This document shows, in pieces, positions 1 to 8,590 of a DNA stretch of 64,000 bases. Source of the stretch: JALJPB01 sp963933115 (GTDB lineage: Bacteria > Pseudomonadota > Gammaproteobacteria > Enterobacterales > Alteromonadaceae); assembly GCA_963933115.1 (NCBI GenBank), contig CAWVSL010000010.1, positions 18,604 through 82,603 of the forward strand, read 5' to 3'. The first letter of the stretch is position 1; each line of letters opens with the position of its first letter. The notes below the pieces were generated by a model, which searched no databases, was not told the DNA's origin, and worked only from the letters and a program-made list of their open reading frames with translations. A program made the translations under genes and the position numbers.

Positions 1-1708
1 GCGACATACTTTTCATTAACTTAGTATCTTCCGGATCCCCAATTTGAATTTTCATGACATCTTTCATTGGTTCCCAAGTGGTTGGCATTGATGTAAACAA
101 TAAACCAACATCAGTGACACCAACAACATTAACACCACATTTGTATAAGTCGGGGGTAAACGTTAAACCCGCCATTGTTGCATAGCCCCCATAACTCGCA
201 CCATAAATACACACTCGATTGGCATCGGCAACACCCGATTTTATAAAATGATTAACCGTATCGGTAATGTCGTCCTGCATTTCATGTCCCCATTTGCCAC
301 CATAGCCCGCTTGTTCAAAGTTTCTACCATAGCCTCCAGAGCCTCGGAAGTTTACCTGAACGACGGCATATCCTCGGCTTGCTAAAAATTGAGTGTCTGG
401 GTTATATCCCCAAAGGTCCCGAACACCAAACGGCCCTCCATGAGGGTTGATAATTAGTGGGATGTTTTTGCCATCTGTATTTTTAGGAATAGTGATGTAT
501 CCACGTAAAGTTAAACCATCACGACTTTTGAATTCAAAGGGTTTCATTGGCGATAGAATATTAGTATCAAAAGCTGAAATACGATTTCCCAACGGGGTTA
601 TGCTTCGTTTTTTTTCATCCCATAAGTAGTAACTGCCCGGATCAGTATCACTGTAAGCGGTAATAATTCGAAGTGTCTCATCTTTGTTCATACTGGAAGT
701 ATTGACTGTTTTCCCTTTAAATGTATTCTTCAACGCATTATTAAATTTAGCTTCTTTTTCATCGAAAAATACTTTTTCAGGATAATCATCAAAGTAACTT
801 ATGCCAATTAACTTTTTACGCTTACGAGACAACATTAAGTTAGTAACATCAACGTTGTCATGGCCAAAAATCATCTTTCCCATTTCATTAGTTTTAGGAT
901 TGTACTTATAAACTGCAGCTTTATCGCGGCCAATATTTGAAGAAACAAACATCATCTTGTTATCATAATCAAACATCAAGGGCATCACGCCTTCATCTAA
1001 GACATTGAATTTACGAATAACCTTAAATTCTTTAGCATTCTTTTCTTTGTAAAGAAATTCGCCTTTAACCCCTTTTGTTGATATGGCACCGCGCACATCA
1101 CCGTCATGATCAACAATCCAGCTTTGCACATCACCTGGATTTTTAGCAATAAGTTCCATAGATGGATTTTGTTCTCGGCGATTATTCCATTTTGTATCAA
1201 TTCTTAATTTATATAAATCAGGGCTTTTAACGTATCGCTTATTGTACTGAACAATAATATGATCCGGGTCATTAGGTAGCGTATTAACAATGCTTGCCAT
1301 CACAGCTCTTCGGTTAGAAAAGCTTGCTCTAATTAATTCTGTAATTTTAGGTTTTTTGGCACGATTTACACTATATAAACTTAGCGCTTCTTGGCCATCA
1401 GTTTGATCGACAGTAAAAACGATTCGGTCATCACTCGCCCAAAAATAGTCTCCCACATCGTATTTTGTAAACGCCGAAAGAACAACAAGGTTCTGTTTAT
1501 CCTTGGTATCCATAACAACTATATTTAACCGATCATTTATTGGCATTAATGTCGCCAGATACTTACCACTTGGCGATAGGCTTATAGATGTATAATCTGG
1601 AAGGCTAAAAAAATCTTTTGCCGATGGTATATCATTATTGTCAGCTAAAGAATTAAAGCTAAGCAGCAGTAATGAAAATGATAGCAAGACTAATTTGATA
1701 TTCTTCAT
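1..1708 (-). CDS. S9 family serine peptidase (prolyl oligopeptidase type), 3' end cut by window
   Basis: Exported peptidase of the S9 (prolyl oligopeptidase/acylaminoacyl peptidase) family. The frame is open from the ATG at 1708 to the window edge, about 569 codons, with no stop. Residues 1-22 form a signal peptide ending near SLA. The middle part reads as a beta-propeller-like region, and the C-terminal part is the alpha/beta hydrolase domain: an HGGPFG oxyanion-type motif, then GASYGGY with the nucleophile Ser505. The catalytic Asp and His would lie beyond the window, so they cannot be checked. The family cleaves short peptides, probably in the periplasm here. It is transcribed alone, away from a decayed yicC fragment. 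Exact substrate is unknown. Confidence 0.9.
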   Translation of the reverse strand, partial: MKNIKLVLLSFSLLLLSFNSLADNNDIPSAKDFFSLPDYTSISLSPSGKYLATLMPINDRLNIVVMDTKDKQNLVVLSAFTKYDVGDYFWASDDRIVFTVDQTDGQEALSLYSVNRAKKPKITELIRASFSNRRAVMASIVNTLPNDPDHIIVQYNKRYVKSPDLYKLRIDTKWNNRREQNPSMELIAKNPGDVQSWIVDHDGDVRGAISTKGVKGEFLYKEKNAKEFKVIRKFNVLDEGVMPLMFDYDNKMMFVSSNIGRDKAAVYKYNPKTNEMGKMIFGHDNVDVTNLMLSRKRKKLIGISYFDDYPEKVFFDEKEAKFNNALKNTFKGKTVNTSSMNKDETLRIITAYSDTDPGSYYLWDEKKRSITPLGNRISAFDTNILSPMKPFEFKSRDGLTLRGYITIPKNTDGKNIPLIINPHGGPFGVRDLWGYNPDTQFLASRGYAVVQVNFRGSGGYGRNFEQAGYGGKWGHEMQDDITDTVNHFIKSGVADANRVCIYGASYGGYATMAGLTFTPDLYKCGVNVVGVTDVGLLFTSMPTTWEPMKDVMKIQIGDPEDTKLMKSMS

Positions 1709-1755
1709 AGAATTTTCTTCTCGTTTTTATAGGTGAAATTCATTTAATTATTATG

Positions 1756-1897
1756 CGCGATTTGCTCAATCAGGACTTGCGGTGATATCAGTATTGATTG
1801 ATTTAGAACCAAGTATTAGCTTCACAGTTAAACTCCCACATCATAAAGTCTAAACGACGACCTTGAGGGCTACCTTTGTTAAAGAAAGATGTTTAAA
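1756..1897 (-). pseudogene. Decayed second copy of the yicC 3' end
   Basis: This noncoding stretch aligns by eye with the last ~160 bases of intact yicC (about 2253-2414). In the best 100-base core roughly nine of ten bases agree, and most differences are transitions. Translated on the minus strand it still shows pieces such as GRRLDFMM and SINTDITAS, but a 2-base deletion near the Asn-Thr codons and larger gaps near the end break the frame. It is a remnant with no function I can see. It lies between the S9 peptidase start and the yicC terminator, so it marks either a partial duplication or a recombination junction that brought in the peptidase gene. Confidence 0.85.
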
Positions 1898-2186
1898 CGA
1901 AGATACTACAGGTTGATATTTCAAAGTAATCCCTTACTTATGTGTATATTAAATACAACATACCATGCACATTGATAAAATAATAGAAGTTGTAAAATTA
2001 TAACCTATTGAGTTGTATTATTAAATTTGTGTCATTAAGATTTACACTACGAACATTGGTCATAAGACACGCTAAAAATAGCACCTAGCGGTTGCTATCA
2101 CTCTTTAAGCTGGCTCAATTATAATATCAATTCACAGTTATTGAGTGATATTATACTAGGCAATATATCGCTCTCCTTATGCCCAT

Positions 2187-2217
2187 AAAAAAAGTCATAG
2201 CTAGCTATGACTTTTTA
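2187..2217 (-). terminator. Intrinsic terminator of yicC
   Basis: A perfect inverted repeat at 2189-2216 (14-base arms including the A/T ends, core AGTCATAGCT/AGCTATGACT) is followed on the minus strand by a T-run, just downstream of the yicC stop. The A-run on the other side would let it work in both directions. Confidence 0.85.
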
Positions 2218-2238
2218 ATAGACAAACTCATTTCACCA

Positions 2239-3114
2239 TTATTCAATATTGGCGATCTGCTCACGCATTTGTTCAATCAGCACCTTAAGCTCTACTGCAC
2301 TGGCGGTGATATCGGTATTGATTGACTTAGAACCAAGCGTATTAGCTTCACGGTTAAACTCTTGCATCATAAAATCTAAACGACGACCTTGAGCGCCACC
2401 TTTTTTTAAGATGTTTTTGGTTTCTTTAACATGGCTGTGGAGCCGATCCAGTTCTTCTTCTACATCGGTTTTTTGCGCAAGTAGAACCAATTCTTGTTCT
2501 ACTCTTGCTGAGTCTAACTCGATATTGGCGTCAGTAAATTTATCAGTGATTCGTTTACGTTGCCATGCGATAACTGCTGGCATGTGGGCAGTGACTTTTT
2601 CAGACTCTGTTACTATAGCGTCTAGACGTTGTTCGATTAACGCTTTTAGGTTTTCGCCTTCACTAACTCTTGCCTCGATAAAGTCGTTAAGGGCTTGATC
2701 AAAACCTACCAGCATATCAACTTGAATGCTATCCATATTAGCTTCTTCGGCTTCCATAACACCTGGCCACCGCATAATTTCTACTGGGTTAACACTGCTG
2801 TTACCCGCTAATGCGCTGATGGTATTGGCATGGTTGATTAGCTCTTTCGCTAATGAACTATTGAGGGTTATTTTACTTTTAGCCGCAGGATTAGGATTAA
2901 AGCGAAGGTTACATTCTACTTTGCCACGATTGAGTTGTTTACGAAAACGTTCACGTAAAACAGGTTCAATACCTCTAAATTGCTCAGGTAAACGAAAGTA
3001 AGTTTCTAAAAATCGTTGATTTACGCTGCGAATTTCCCAAACTGCATTGCCCCAGTCACCTTTGACTTCAACACGTGAAAAAGCGGTCATGCTGTGGATC
3101 ATATTTTTGGTCAT
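2239..3114 (-). CDS. yicC: YicC family endoribonuclease
   Basis: YicC-family protein of 291 residues, the usual length. The N-terminal YicC-like domain (about 1-155) opens with the family hallmark HSMTAFSR, and the C-terminal DUF1732 domain ends with the conserved GRRLDFMMQE and a Glu/Ile-rich tail. E. coli YicC is an endoribonuclease acting on small RNAs. Start: the ATG at 3114 has a GGAA at a workable distance, but E. coli YicC begins at the position equal to the ATG at 3102 (MIHSMTAF), so the real protein may be four residues shorter. In E. coli yicC is the divergent neighbour of rph; here a three-gene redox operon separates them. Confidence 0.92.
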   Translation of the reverse strand: MTKNMIHSMTAFSRVEVKGDWGNAVWEIRSVNQRFLETYFRLPEQFRGIEPVLRERFRKQLNRGKVECNLRFNPNPAAKSKITLNSSLAKELINHANTISALAGNSSVNPVEIMRWPGVMEAEEANMDSIQVDMLVGFDQALNDFIEARVSEGENLKALIEQRLDAIVTESEKVTAHMPAVIAWQRKRITDKFTDANIELDSARVEQELVLLAQKTDVEEELDRLHSHVKETKNILKKGGAQGRRLDFMMQEFNREANTLGSKSINTDITASAVELKVLIEQMREQIANIE

Positions 3115-3204
3115 TACTTGGTTCCAGCTAAGTAGCCGTGATAAGAATTCACTGGCAGTCTAAATTTAGCTAATTATGCCTCAGCACAGACAAGGTAGCC
3201 AGTT

Positions 3205-4920
3205 TTAGCTTAACTGTAATCGTTGTTTAATGTGGTCGGCGACTCTAAAAGCATTGGCATAAATAGTAAAGGTGTAAGGTACGCTGCCACCGGTTGGCAT
3301 AAATGAGCCGTCGGTGATAAATAAATTGTCTACTTCATGAGCCTGACAGTTTTTATTGAGCACTGAAGTTTTAGGATCGTCACCAAAACGACAACCACCC
3401 GCCATAAGATTTGAAGGTGGATAGCCGCTGACCGACGATGACACATTTTTAGCGCCCATGGCCATTAATAGTTTTTCTGCTTTTTTCGATAAGTACTCGC
3501 CTACCTTTAAGTCGTGGTCATGATAACCAATACGGACTTTAGCAACCGCATCGCCCCATTTATCAGTTACTTCGTCATCTAAACTGACAAAGCAGTTATC
3601 ATTGGGGAGCCAGTCATTAAAGACTTCAAACCGCAGGGTTTTATAAGTAGTAAATTCTTTCTTGAGGTTTTGCTTTAGTTGCTCACCCCAGACCAGTTGA
3701 TCATTTTCATTTTCATCTACCCCCCATTGGCTGCCGCCAGAACGGGCAACAGGATTTTGATGAAATAAAAAGTCGATAGTGCCGCCTTTGGCTATGCCTT
3801 TACTATTGCCACCTTTAAAGCCTTCGTCATTGATTTGATACCAGTCTTGCAAGGAACGATTAATAAAAGGGCCCACTTGTTTGAGCTCGTTCACTTGTTG
3901 TTTAGATAACTCATTATAATTAAAATCGCCACTACCGGTGCCGCCCGCACTAAAGACTAAGTTTTTCCCGACTTGGCCATTATTGTTCGCCAGGCCATTA
4001 GGGAATTTCTCCCCTGTTGAGGCCAGTAACAAGCGAGATGTTTCTATTGCTTGGCAAGCCACAACATATATTTTGGCGATTGCGGTTTGTTTTCGGCCCT
4101 GGCCGTCATAATACAAAATGCCGGTTATTTTTCCATGACTATTAGTCGCAATTTTATAGACTTTTGATTGGGGCTTTATTGTGCAGTTACCACCGGCTAC
4201 TGCATGGTTTAATAACGCGGCTCTGCCACTACCTTTTGCTCCAGAAGAACAACCATAACTACTACAATAACCAGAATACTCACAACTTTGTCGACCCATT
4301 GCCGGTTTTGATAATATCGCACGGGGGACAGGAACTGCATGGTAACCGATGAGTTTAGCCGCTTTGTCAATCCAGCTTGATATCGGATGTTCTGCCAAGG
4401 GGGGATAGATAAAGTCGGTTGACCGTGGTTCTTGGTTGGGGTGGTCTACCGTTTTACCCGATACACCAACATCGCTTTCAACTTGGGCATAATAAGGTTC
4501 TAAGTCTTGGTAACTTATTGGCCAGTCTTCAACGTTAGCCCCCTTAATCACACCAAAGGTTGATTTTAGTCGAAAGTCAATGGGTTTCAAACGATGGAAA
4601 TAACCACTCATAAAGTTTGAAGAGCCCCCAACAACGGTACCATTCCAAAAACTCCAACCTGACTCACTGGTGGCCTCTCCTTGCCAATAAGCTTCACCGT
4701 TACCATCTTGATATTGCTCTTCAATAACGTGTTGTTCATCTTCTAATTTAGGGTTATAAACATTGCGCAGACTAATGGCTAACTCATCTTTATAAAATTC
4801 TTTTTCTGTTAGCCATGGGCCTTTTTCTAACACTAAAACCTTAGCACCTGCTTTTGCTAAACTATAGGCAACAGGCGATGCTCCAGCGCCACTGCCGACG
4901 ATACAAATATCATAGCTCAT
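3205..4920 (-). CDS. GMC family FAD-dependent oxidoreductase, gluconate-dehydrogenase-type large subunit
   Basis: Flavoprotein dehydrogenase of 571 residues. Residues 4-33 are a Rossmann FAD site (GSGAGAS, then a Glu at the end of the second strand). A VVGGSSNFM segment near residue 97-105 matches the GMC signature region. A cysteine group at 213, 219 and 224, followed by SSGAKGS, sits where dehydrogenases of this type can bind an iron-sulfur cluster. The C-terminal GMC domain has GGCRFGDDP and SVPYTFTIYAN. Two usual active-site residues look changed: Leu stands where His normally precedes GGCR, and PYT replaces NPT. No signal peptide is visible; such subunits are carried out by the Tat-tagged small subunit, encoded immediately upstream and overlapping by 4 bases. 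Electron acceptor and substrate are unknown. Confidence 0.85.
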   Translation of the reverse strand: MSYDICIVGSGAGASPVAYSLAKAGAKVLVLEKGPWLTEKEFYKDELAISLRNVYNPKLEDEQHVIEEQYQDGNGEAYWQGEATSESGWSFWNGTVVGGSSNFMSGYFHRLKPIDFRLKSTFGVIKGANVEDWPISYQDLEPYYAQVESDVGVSGKTVDHPNQEPRSTDFIYPPLAEHPISSWIDKAAKLIGYHAVPVPRAILSKPAMGRQSCEYSGYCSSYGCSSGAKGSGRAALLNHAVAGGNCTIKPQSKVYKIATNSHGKITGILYYDGQGRKQTAIAKIYVVACQAIETSRLLLASTGEKFPNGLANNNGQVGKNLVFSAGGTGSGDFNYNELSKQQVNELKQVGPFINRSLQDWYQINDEGFKGGNSKGIAKGGTIDFLFHQNPVARSGGSQWGVDENENDQLVWGEQLKQNLKKEFTTYKTLRFEVFNDWLPNDNCFVSLDDEVTDKWGDAVAKVRIGYHDHDLKVGEYLSKKAEKLLMAMGAKNVSSSVSGYPPSNLMAGGCRFGDDPKTSVLNKNCQAHEVDNLFITDGSFMPTGGSVPYTFTIYANAFRVADHIKQRLQLS

Positions 4921-5657
4921 GCTTTTTTACCTTTACCTTTTAATAACTCGCGGTGAGCAACCAAATTAACGACATCAATATTTTTTTCTGTGTTTTTTGC
5001 TTTGTTAGCTTTAAGCCCACTTTGTTGATTAGGTATTTCATAAAAACGAGTACCTTCATTGGGTAGTGGAAAACCGCCTTGGTGTTCAAGCCACTGCCAA
5101 CCGACTTGATTGGCATTCCCCCCATAAACTGGTGGCGTTAAGGTGGCTTCTAAAATATAGCCTAACAAGGTATTCAACCAATTCTGCCCAGCTTTTGATT
5201 GGCTAATACCACGCAATAGTTTTTCTTTCTCTTGCCCCTCTAATTCAACAAAGCTCTTTTGTAATTGGCTTTGACTATAACCATTTAACCAACCAACCCC
5301 TTTGTAGATAAAATCAATTTCATCTTGTTCCGTGGGTTGAAGGTGTACCACATTAAACAAATAGGTGGTTGCTTGAATTTCTTTTGCCCCAGGGCCAGAC
5401 TCTGATGTCGGTAATAGATGATTTAATACCGAATCCAGAGTTAACCAAGGATCAGAGCTTAACTGTTCAGGCAAACTTACCAACTCAGTTGACCCGACAC
5501 TAAAAGGCAATGCTGCAGCGACAACAGTGGCTCCGCCAGCAGACTTTAATGCACCTTTAATTATCTTGCGGCGACTAAGATTTTTCTTAAACAATTTATC
5601 TGTTAACCATGGGGGTGTTTGATAGTTCTTATCAAAAAAAGAGCTCATAAATTTCAT
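4917..5657 (-). CDS. Gluconate 2-dehydrogenase subunit 3 family protein (Tat-exported small subunit)
   Basis: Small (gamma) subunit of a membrane or periplasmic dehydrogenase, 246 residues. Near residue 28 it carries a twin-arginine signal (SRRKIIKG) followed by a hydrophobic stretch with an Ala/Gly-rich end, so it should leave by the Tat system, carrying the folded flavoprotein with it. The body shows the family motifs HLLPTSESGPGA, PPVYGGN and a late GFPLPNEGTRFYEI. The gene starts 9 bases after the thioredoxin-like gene and overlaps the GMC gene by ATGA, which supports translational coupling in one operon. The family usually has a multiheme cytochrome c partner; none is encoded here. Confidence 0.85.
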   Translation of the reverse strand: MKFMSSFFDKNYQTPPWLTDKLFKKNLSRRKIIKGALKSAGGATVVAAALPFSVGSTELVSLPEQLSSDPWLTLDSVLNHLLPTSESGPGAKEIQATTYLFNVVHLQPTEQDEIDFIYKGVGWLNGYSQSQLQKSFVELEGQEKEKLLRGISQSKAGQNWLNTLLGYILEATLTPPVYGGNANQVGWQWLEHQGGFPLPNEGTRFYEIPNQQSGLKANKAKNTEKNIDVVNLVAHRELLKGKGKKA

Positions 5658-5666
5658 TATTTATCC

Positions 5667-6173
5667 TTATCTATTCACAAGTATCGTTGAACTACTTACC
5701 TGCCAATTTTTAATAAAAGTAAGCCAACGTTTGCTTGAATACTCACCATTTTCTTGGAGCTCTGCCGTATCTTTAGACAAAATCATTTTTCCTGCCGACG
5801 TAGAGACATACATATGAGGATAACCCAGCACTGGCGGTAATGATTTCATAAAAGCGTGGTTTTCATTAGCGTCACTCACACTGATTTTTAATAAAACAAA
5901 CTGAGTGTGAAGTTGATGATATATCTCTGGGTTTTTCGCTAAAAAGGCATCCATTTTATGGCACCAAGTACACCAAGTTCCACCGATTTCGATTAACACA
6001 TTGCGATCAGTCTCTTTCGCCAACTTTATTGCTGCTATGGCATCTTCAAAGGGGTCTCTTTGTTCTGAATAGCCTTGACTGTATGGTGGTAAAGTTATTT
6101 TGGACTCAGCGAAGGACGGTACACTAAAAAGGGGGTAACTGATCATTAAACAAACGGCAAAAATGAGTTTCAT
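5667..6173 (-). CDS. Periplasmic thioredoxin-like protein, first gene of the dehydrogenase operon
   Basis: Protein of 168 residues with an N-terminal signal peptide (about 1-22, ending FAES) and a thioredoxin fold of the DUF255/Thioredoxin_7 type. The redox motif is GTWCTWCHKMD with Cys68 and Cys71. A cis-Pro-like PVLGYPH segment follows near residue 115. Such proteins act in disulfide reduction or metal-cofactor assembly outside the cytoplasm. As the leading gene before the Tat subunit and GMC flavoprotein it may mature or protect the cysteine-rich flavoprotein, but that role is inferred from position only. Confidence 0.8.
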   Translation of the reverse strand: MKLIFAVCLMISYPLFSVPSFAESKITLPPYSQGYSEQRDPFEDAIAAIKLAKETDRNVLIEIGGTWCTWCHKMDAFLAKNPEIYHQLHTQFVLLKISVSDANENHAFMKSLPPVLGYPHMYVSTSAGKMILSKDTAELQENGEYSSKRWLTFIKNWQVSSSTILVNR

Positions 6174-6297
6174 TGTTTCTCAATACTTATACTAATGGAA
6201 AAAAGCTAAATAACGTGTAAGGAAGACCCGATATTTAATCACTATATTTCAAAAGCCTCTTAAATTACATATTAGCATGCAAATATCTCGATGAAAG

Positions 6298-6326
6298 ATG
6301 AACCCCGAGAAGTTTGGGTATATAAT
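6298..6326 (+). promoter_or_regulatory. Probable rph-pyrE promoter
   Basis: A perfect TATAAT at 6321-6326 lies 31 bases before the rph start. The hexamer 17 bases further upstream (6298-6303) is a poor -35 match, so the assignment rests mainly on the -10. Confidence 0.5.
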
Positions 6327-6357
6327 ACGCGCAATTAACTTTCTTAAGGAACAACTT

Positions 6358-7071
6358 ATGCGTCCAAGCGGCAGAACATTAGGGCAAATTCGCCCAGTAA
6401 CTATTACACGTCAATTTACCACTCATGCCGAAGGTTCAGTATTAATTGAATTTGGCGATACTAAAGTAATTTGTACTGCTTCTGTAGAAGAAGGTGTACC
6501 ACGTTTTCTTAAAGGCCAAGGTAAAGGTTGGGTTACCGCTGAATATGGTATGTTACCTCGCTCTACTCATACGCGTATGCGCCGTGAAGCAGCTAATGGT
6601 AAACAAAGTGGTCGTACATTAGAAATTTCTCGTTTAATTGCTCGTGCTTTACGTGCAGCAGTTGATTTAAAAGCCCTTGGCGAAAATACCATTAATGTTG
6701 ATTGTGATGTGATTCAAGCGGATGGTGGTACTCGCACGGCTTCTATCACCGGTGCTTGTGTTGCATTAGTTGACGCTTTAAATTATATGCGCGCTAAAGA
6801 CATTATTAAAACAAACCCTTTAAAACATATGATTGCCGCAGTATCTGTTGGTATTTATAAAGGTGAAGCCGTTGCCGATCTTGATTACCCAGAAGACTCA
6901 GCTGCTGATACTGATATGAATGTTGTAATGACAGACACAGGTAAACTTATCGAAGTACAAGGCACTGCAGAAGAAGCCCCCTTTAGTTTTGATGAAATGC
7001 AGGAAATGTTAGTACTCGCTAAAAACGGTATTAATGAATTATTTGATGCGCAAAAGTCAGCATTAAACTAG
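6358..7071 (+). CDS. rph: Ribonuclease PH
   Basis: Phosphate-dependent 3'-5' exoribonuclease that trims the 3' ends of tRNA precursors. The ATG at 6358 (MRPSGRT) is chosen over an upstream in-frame ATG at 6298. It gives 237 residues (E. coli 238), begins at the family's conserved start, has AAGGA 8 bases before it, and leaves the TATAAT at 6321 outside the gene. Conserved RNase PH segments are visible: GWVTAEYGMLPRST, the Arg-rich TRMRREA, GRTLEISRLI, and DCDVIQADGGTRTASITGA, which lines the phosphate/active site. The C-terminal part is complete, unlike the frameshifted rph of E. coli K-12 strains. pyrE follows 81 bases later, as in E. coli. Confidence 0.95.
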   Translation: MRPSGRTLGQIRPVTITRQFTTHAEGSVLIEFGDTKVICTASVEEGVPRFLKGQGKGWVTAEYGMLPRSTHTRMRREAANGKQSGRTLEISRLIARALRAAVDLKALGENTINVDCDVIQADGGTRTASITGACVALVDALNYMRAKDIIKTNPLKHMIAAVSVGIYKGEAVADLDYPEDSAADTDMNVVMTDTGKLIEVQGTAEEAPFSFDEMQEMLVLAKNGINELFDAQKSALN

Positions 7072-7152
7072 TCAAGTATTGAGCTAGGCACACCACTAAC
7101 AAATAAATTGCCGAAAAACATCTCGGGAATAATTGAATTTACAGAGACATTT

Positions 7153-7806
7153 ATGAAAGATTTTCAACGTGATTTTATTGAGTTTGCTCTATCAAAACAA
7201 GTGTTACGCTTTGGTGAGTTCACTTTAAAATCTGGCCGGACAAGTCCTTATTTTTTTAACGCTGGGTTATTTAATACGGGCGGTGATTTGGCAAAACTGG
7301 GGCGTTTTTATGCCTCTGCGTTAACTGACTCATCAATTGAATTCGATTTATTATTTGGCCCCGCTTATAAAGGTATTCCTATTGCGACAACTACCTCAGT
7401 AGCGCTTTATGATCATCATCACATTGACATGCCTTACTGCTTTAATCGTAAAGAAGCTAAAAAACATGGTGAAGGGGGTAGTTTAGTTGGTTCTGATCTA
7501 AAGGGTAAGGTCATGCTAGTAGATGATGTTATCACTGCAGGAACTGCCATACGGGAGTCGATGGAAATCATTAAAAACCACGGCGCTCAATTATCAGGTG
7601 TACTCATTGCTCTTGACCGCCAAGAAAAAGGCCAATGTGAATTATCTGCTATCCAAGAAGTTGAACGTGACTTTGGTACAAAGGTTATTTCTATAGTAAC
7701 TTTAGGCGATGTGATTACTTACTTAGAAGAAAAAATTGTAGATCAGCCAGCGCTAAATGATAGCTTATTGGCTATTAGAAAGTATCGTGAAAATTATGGT
7801 GTCTAG
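7153..7806 (+). CDS. pyrE: Orotate phosphoribosyltransferase
   Basis: Converts orotate and PRPP to orotidine 5'-phosphate in pyrimidine synthesis. The ATG at 7153 (MKDFQRDFIEF) matches the E. coli start; an in-frame TTG at 7108 would add 15 unrelated residues and is rejected. The result is 217 residues (E. coli 213). Diagnostic segments are KSGRTSPYFFN at the N-terminus, FGPAYKGIPIAT, the flexible-loop NRKEAKKHGEGG, and the PRPP-binding VMLVDDVITAGTA. It shares a transcript with rph and ends at a strong hairpin. I looked for an E. coli-like leader peptide and attenuator between rph and pyrE and saw no hairpin in the 81-base gap. Confidence 0.96.
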   Translation: MKDFQRDFIEFALSKQVLRFGEFTLKSGRTSPYFFNAGLFNTGGDLAKLGRFYASALTDSSIEFDLLFGPAYKGIPIATTTSVALYDHHHIDMPYCFNRKEAKKHGEGGSLVGSDLKGKVMLVDDVITAGTAIRESMEIIKNHGAQLSGVLIALDRQEKGQCELSAIQEVERDFGTKVISIVTLGDVITYLEEKIVDQPALNDSLLAIRKYRENYGV

Positions 7807-7830
7807 CCAATAACATATAACGCTTTAATA

Positions 7831-7862
7831 AAAAAAACGCCTGCTTCGCAGGCGTTTTTATT
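7831..7862. terminator. Bidirectional terminator between pyrE and the convergent unknown gene
   Basis: Stem at 7833-7844 and 7848-7859 (core CGCCTGC/GCAGGCG, three-base TTC loop) flanked by A-runs and T-runs on both sides. It serves pyrE on the plus strand and the unknown gene ending at 7913 on the minus strand. Confidence 0.92.
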
Positions 7863-7912
7863 ATAGTCGGTCATAAACAGTAAACTGAGTCAATATAACG
7901 CTAATCTTTCAT

Positions 7913-8590
7913 TCAAACTGTTAGTTCAAACTGATAACTAGGTCGCCTTTCATTCGCTTGATTAATATTGTGATAAAATTTCTCAATACGAACAGCTCGC
8001 TCAGTGACATCATGACTTCGACTGAGTGATAACATTTCTTGAGCGGCAAGTGTGTGATTAATTAGTCTATCGAACTCATGACCTTCAGTTGATGTTGTTC
8101 CCTTCTCTTGTACAAAAATATTATTAGGTTTGATGCTAATAACCGTTGGTGAAGAGGCCTTCACTGTGTCGTTGTTAGTGGCTAAAAGTTCAGATTGAAC
8201 TTGGGTAATCATTGAGCTTATCGAGGCTGGGAGTTCATTAATTATTTTTTCTTCAATAAAAACCTTTGCCGCACTTTTCTCACTGCTGGTTTGTGGCTGT
8301 TCTTGTTGCTGCTCTTTAGATTCTGAACCTTGATCGCTATCGCCACTAATAGTTGTGTTTGCTTGTTCAGCACGTTTGCGAATACTTGCGAAGTCAATTT
8401 GTTCATGGTTTTGGGCTGACGCTCTAGCGCGTTCTTTTTCAGAAGCAACACCCTTTTCTGCAGCAGACTGAGCAGCCGCTTCAGGTCTAGCAATCAATTC
8501 TCGCTGATTGTTATCACGACGAAGTGATTCTGTCGGCAGGTTAGTTACCGTAGCTAAAGGTGAGCTGGTTAGTTGCGATGAAATATTCAT
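7913..8590 (-). CDS. Unknown soluble protein, low-complexity Gln/Ser/Glu-rich centre
   Basis: Hypothetical protein of 225 residues with no family I can name. It has no signal peptide or membrane span. The N-terminal third contains NLPTESLRRDN and an Ala/Glu-rich segment with DFASIRKRAEQAN near residue 66-80. A Ser/Glu/Gln-rich linker (about 82-108) follows, and then a more ordered C-terminal part with SISSMITQVQSEL and an arginine-containing helix ending near YQFELTV. The start codon overlaps the stop of a 41-residue small gene just upstream (ATGA), so the two are almost certainly co-translated. A shared terminator with pyrE ends the unit. Function unknown. Confidence 0.75.
   Translation of the reverse strand: MNISSQLTSSPLATVTNLPTESLRRDNNQRELIARPEAAAQSAAEKGVASEKERARASAQNHEQIDFASIRKRAEQANTTISGDSDQGSESKEQQQEQPQTSSEKSAAKVFIEEKIINELPASISSMITQVQSELLATNNDTVKASSPTVISIKPNNIFVQEKGTTSTEGHEFDRLINHTLAAQEMLSLSRSHDVTERAVRIEKFYHNINQANERRPSYQFELTV

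Noticed and set aside
2411..3001. Two plus-strand frames of 91-95 codons opposite yicC
   Set aside because: They lie entirely antisense to a well-conserved gene, have no ribosome sites and Ser/Leu-rich shadow composition.
6298..6357. 20-residue N-terminal extension of RNase PH
   Set aside because: It would translate across the TATAAT promoter, and the family start with a good AAGGA site is at 6358.
7108..7152. TTG start giving a longer PyrE
   Set aside because: The added residues match nothing in the family; the ATG at 7153 fits E. coli PyrE.
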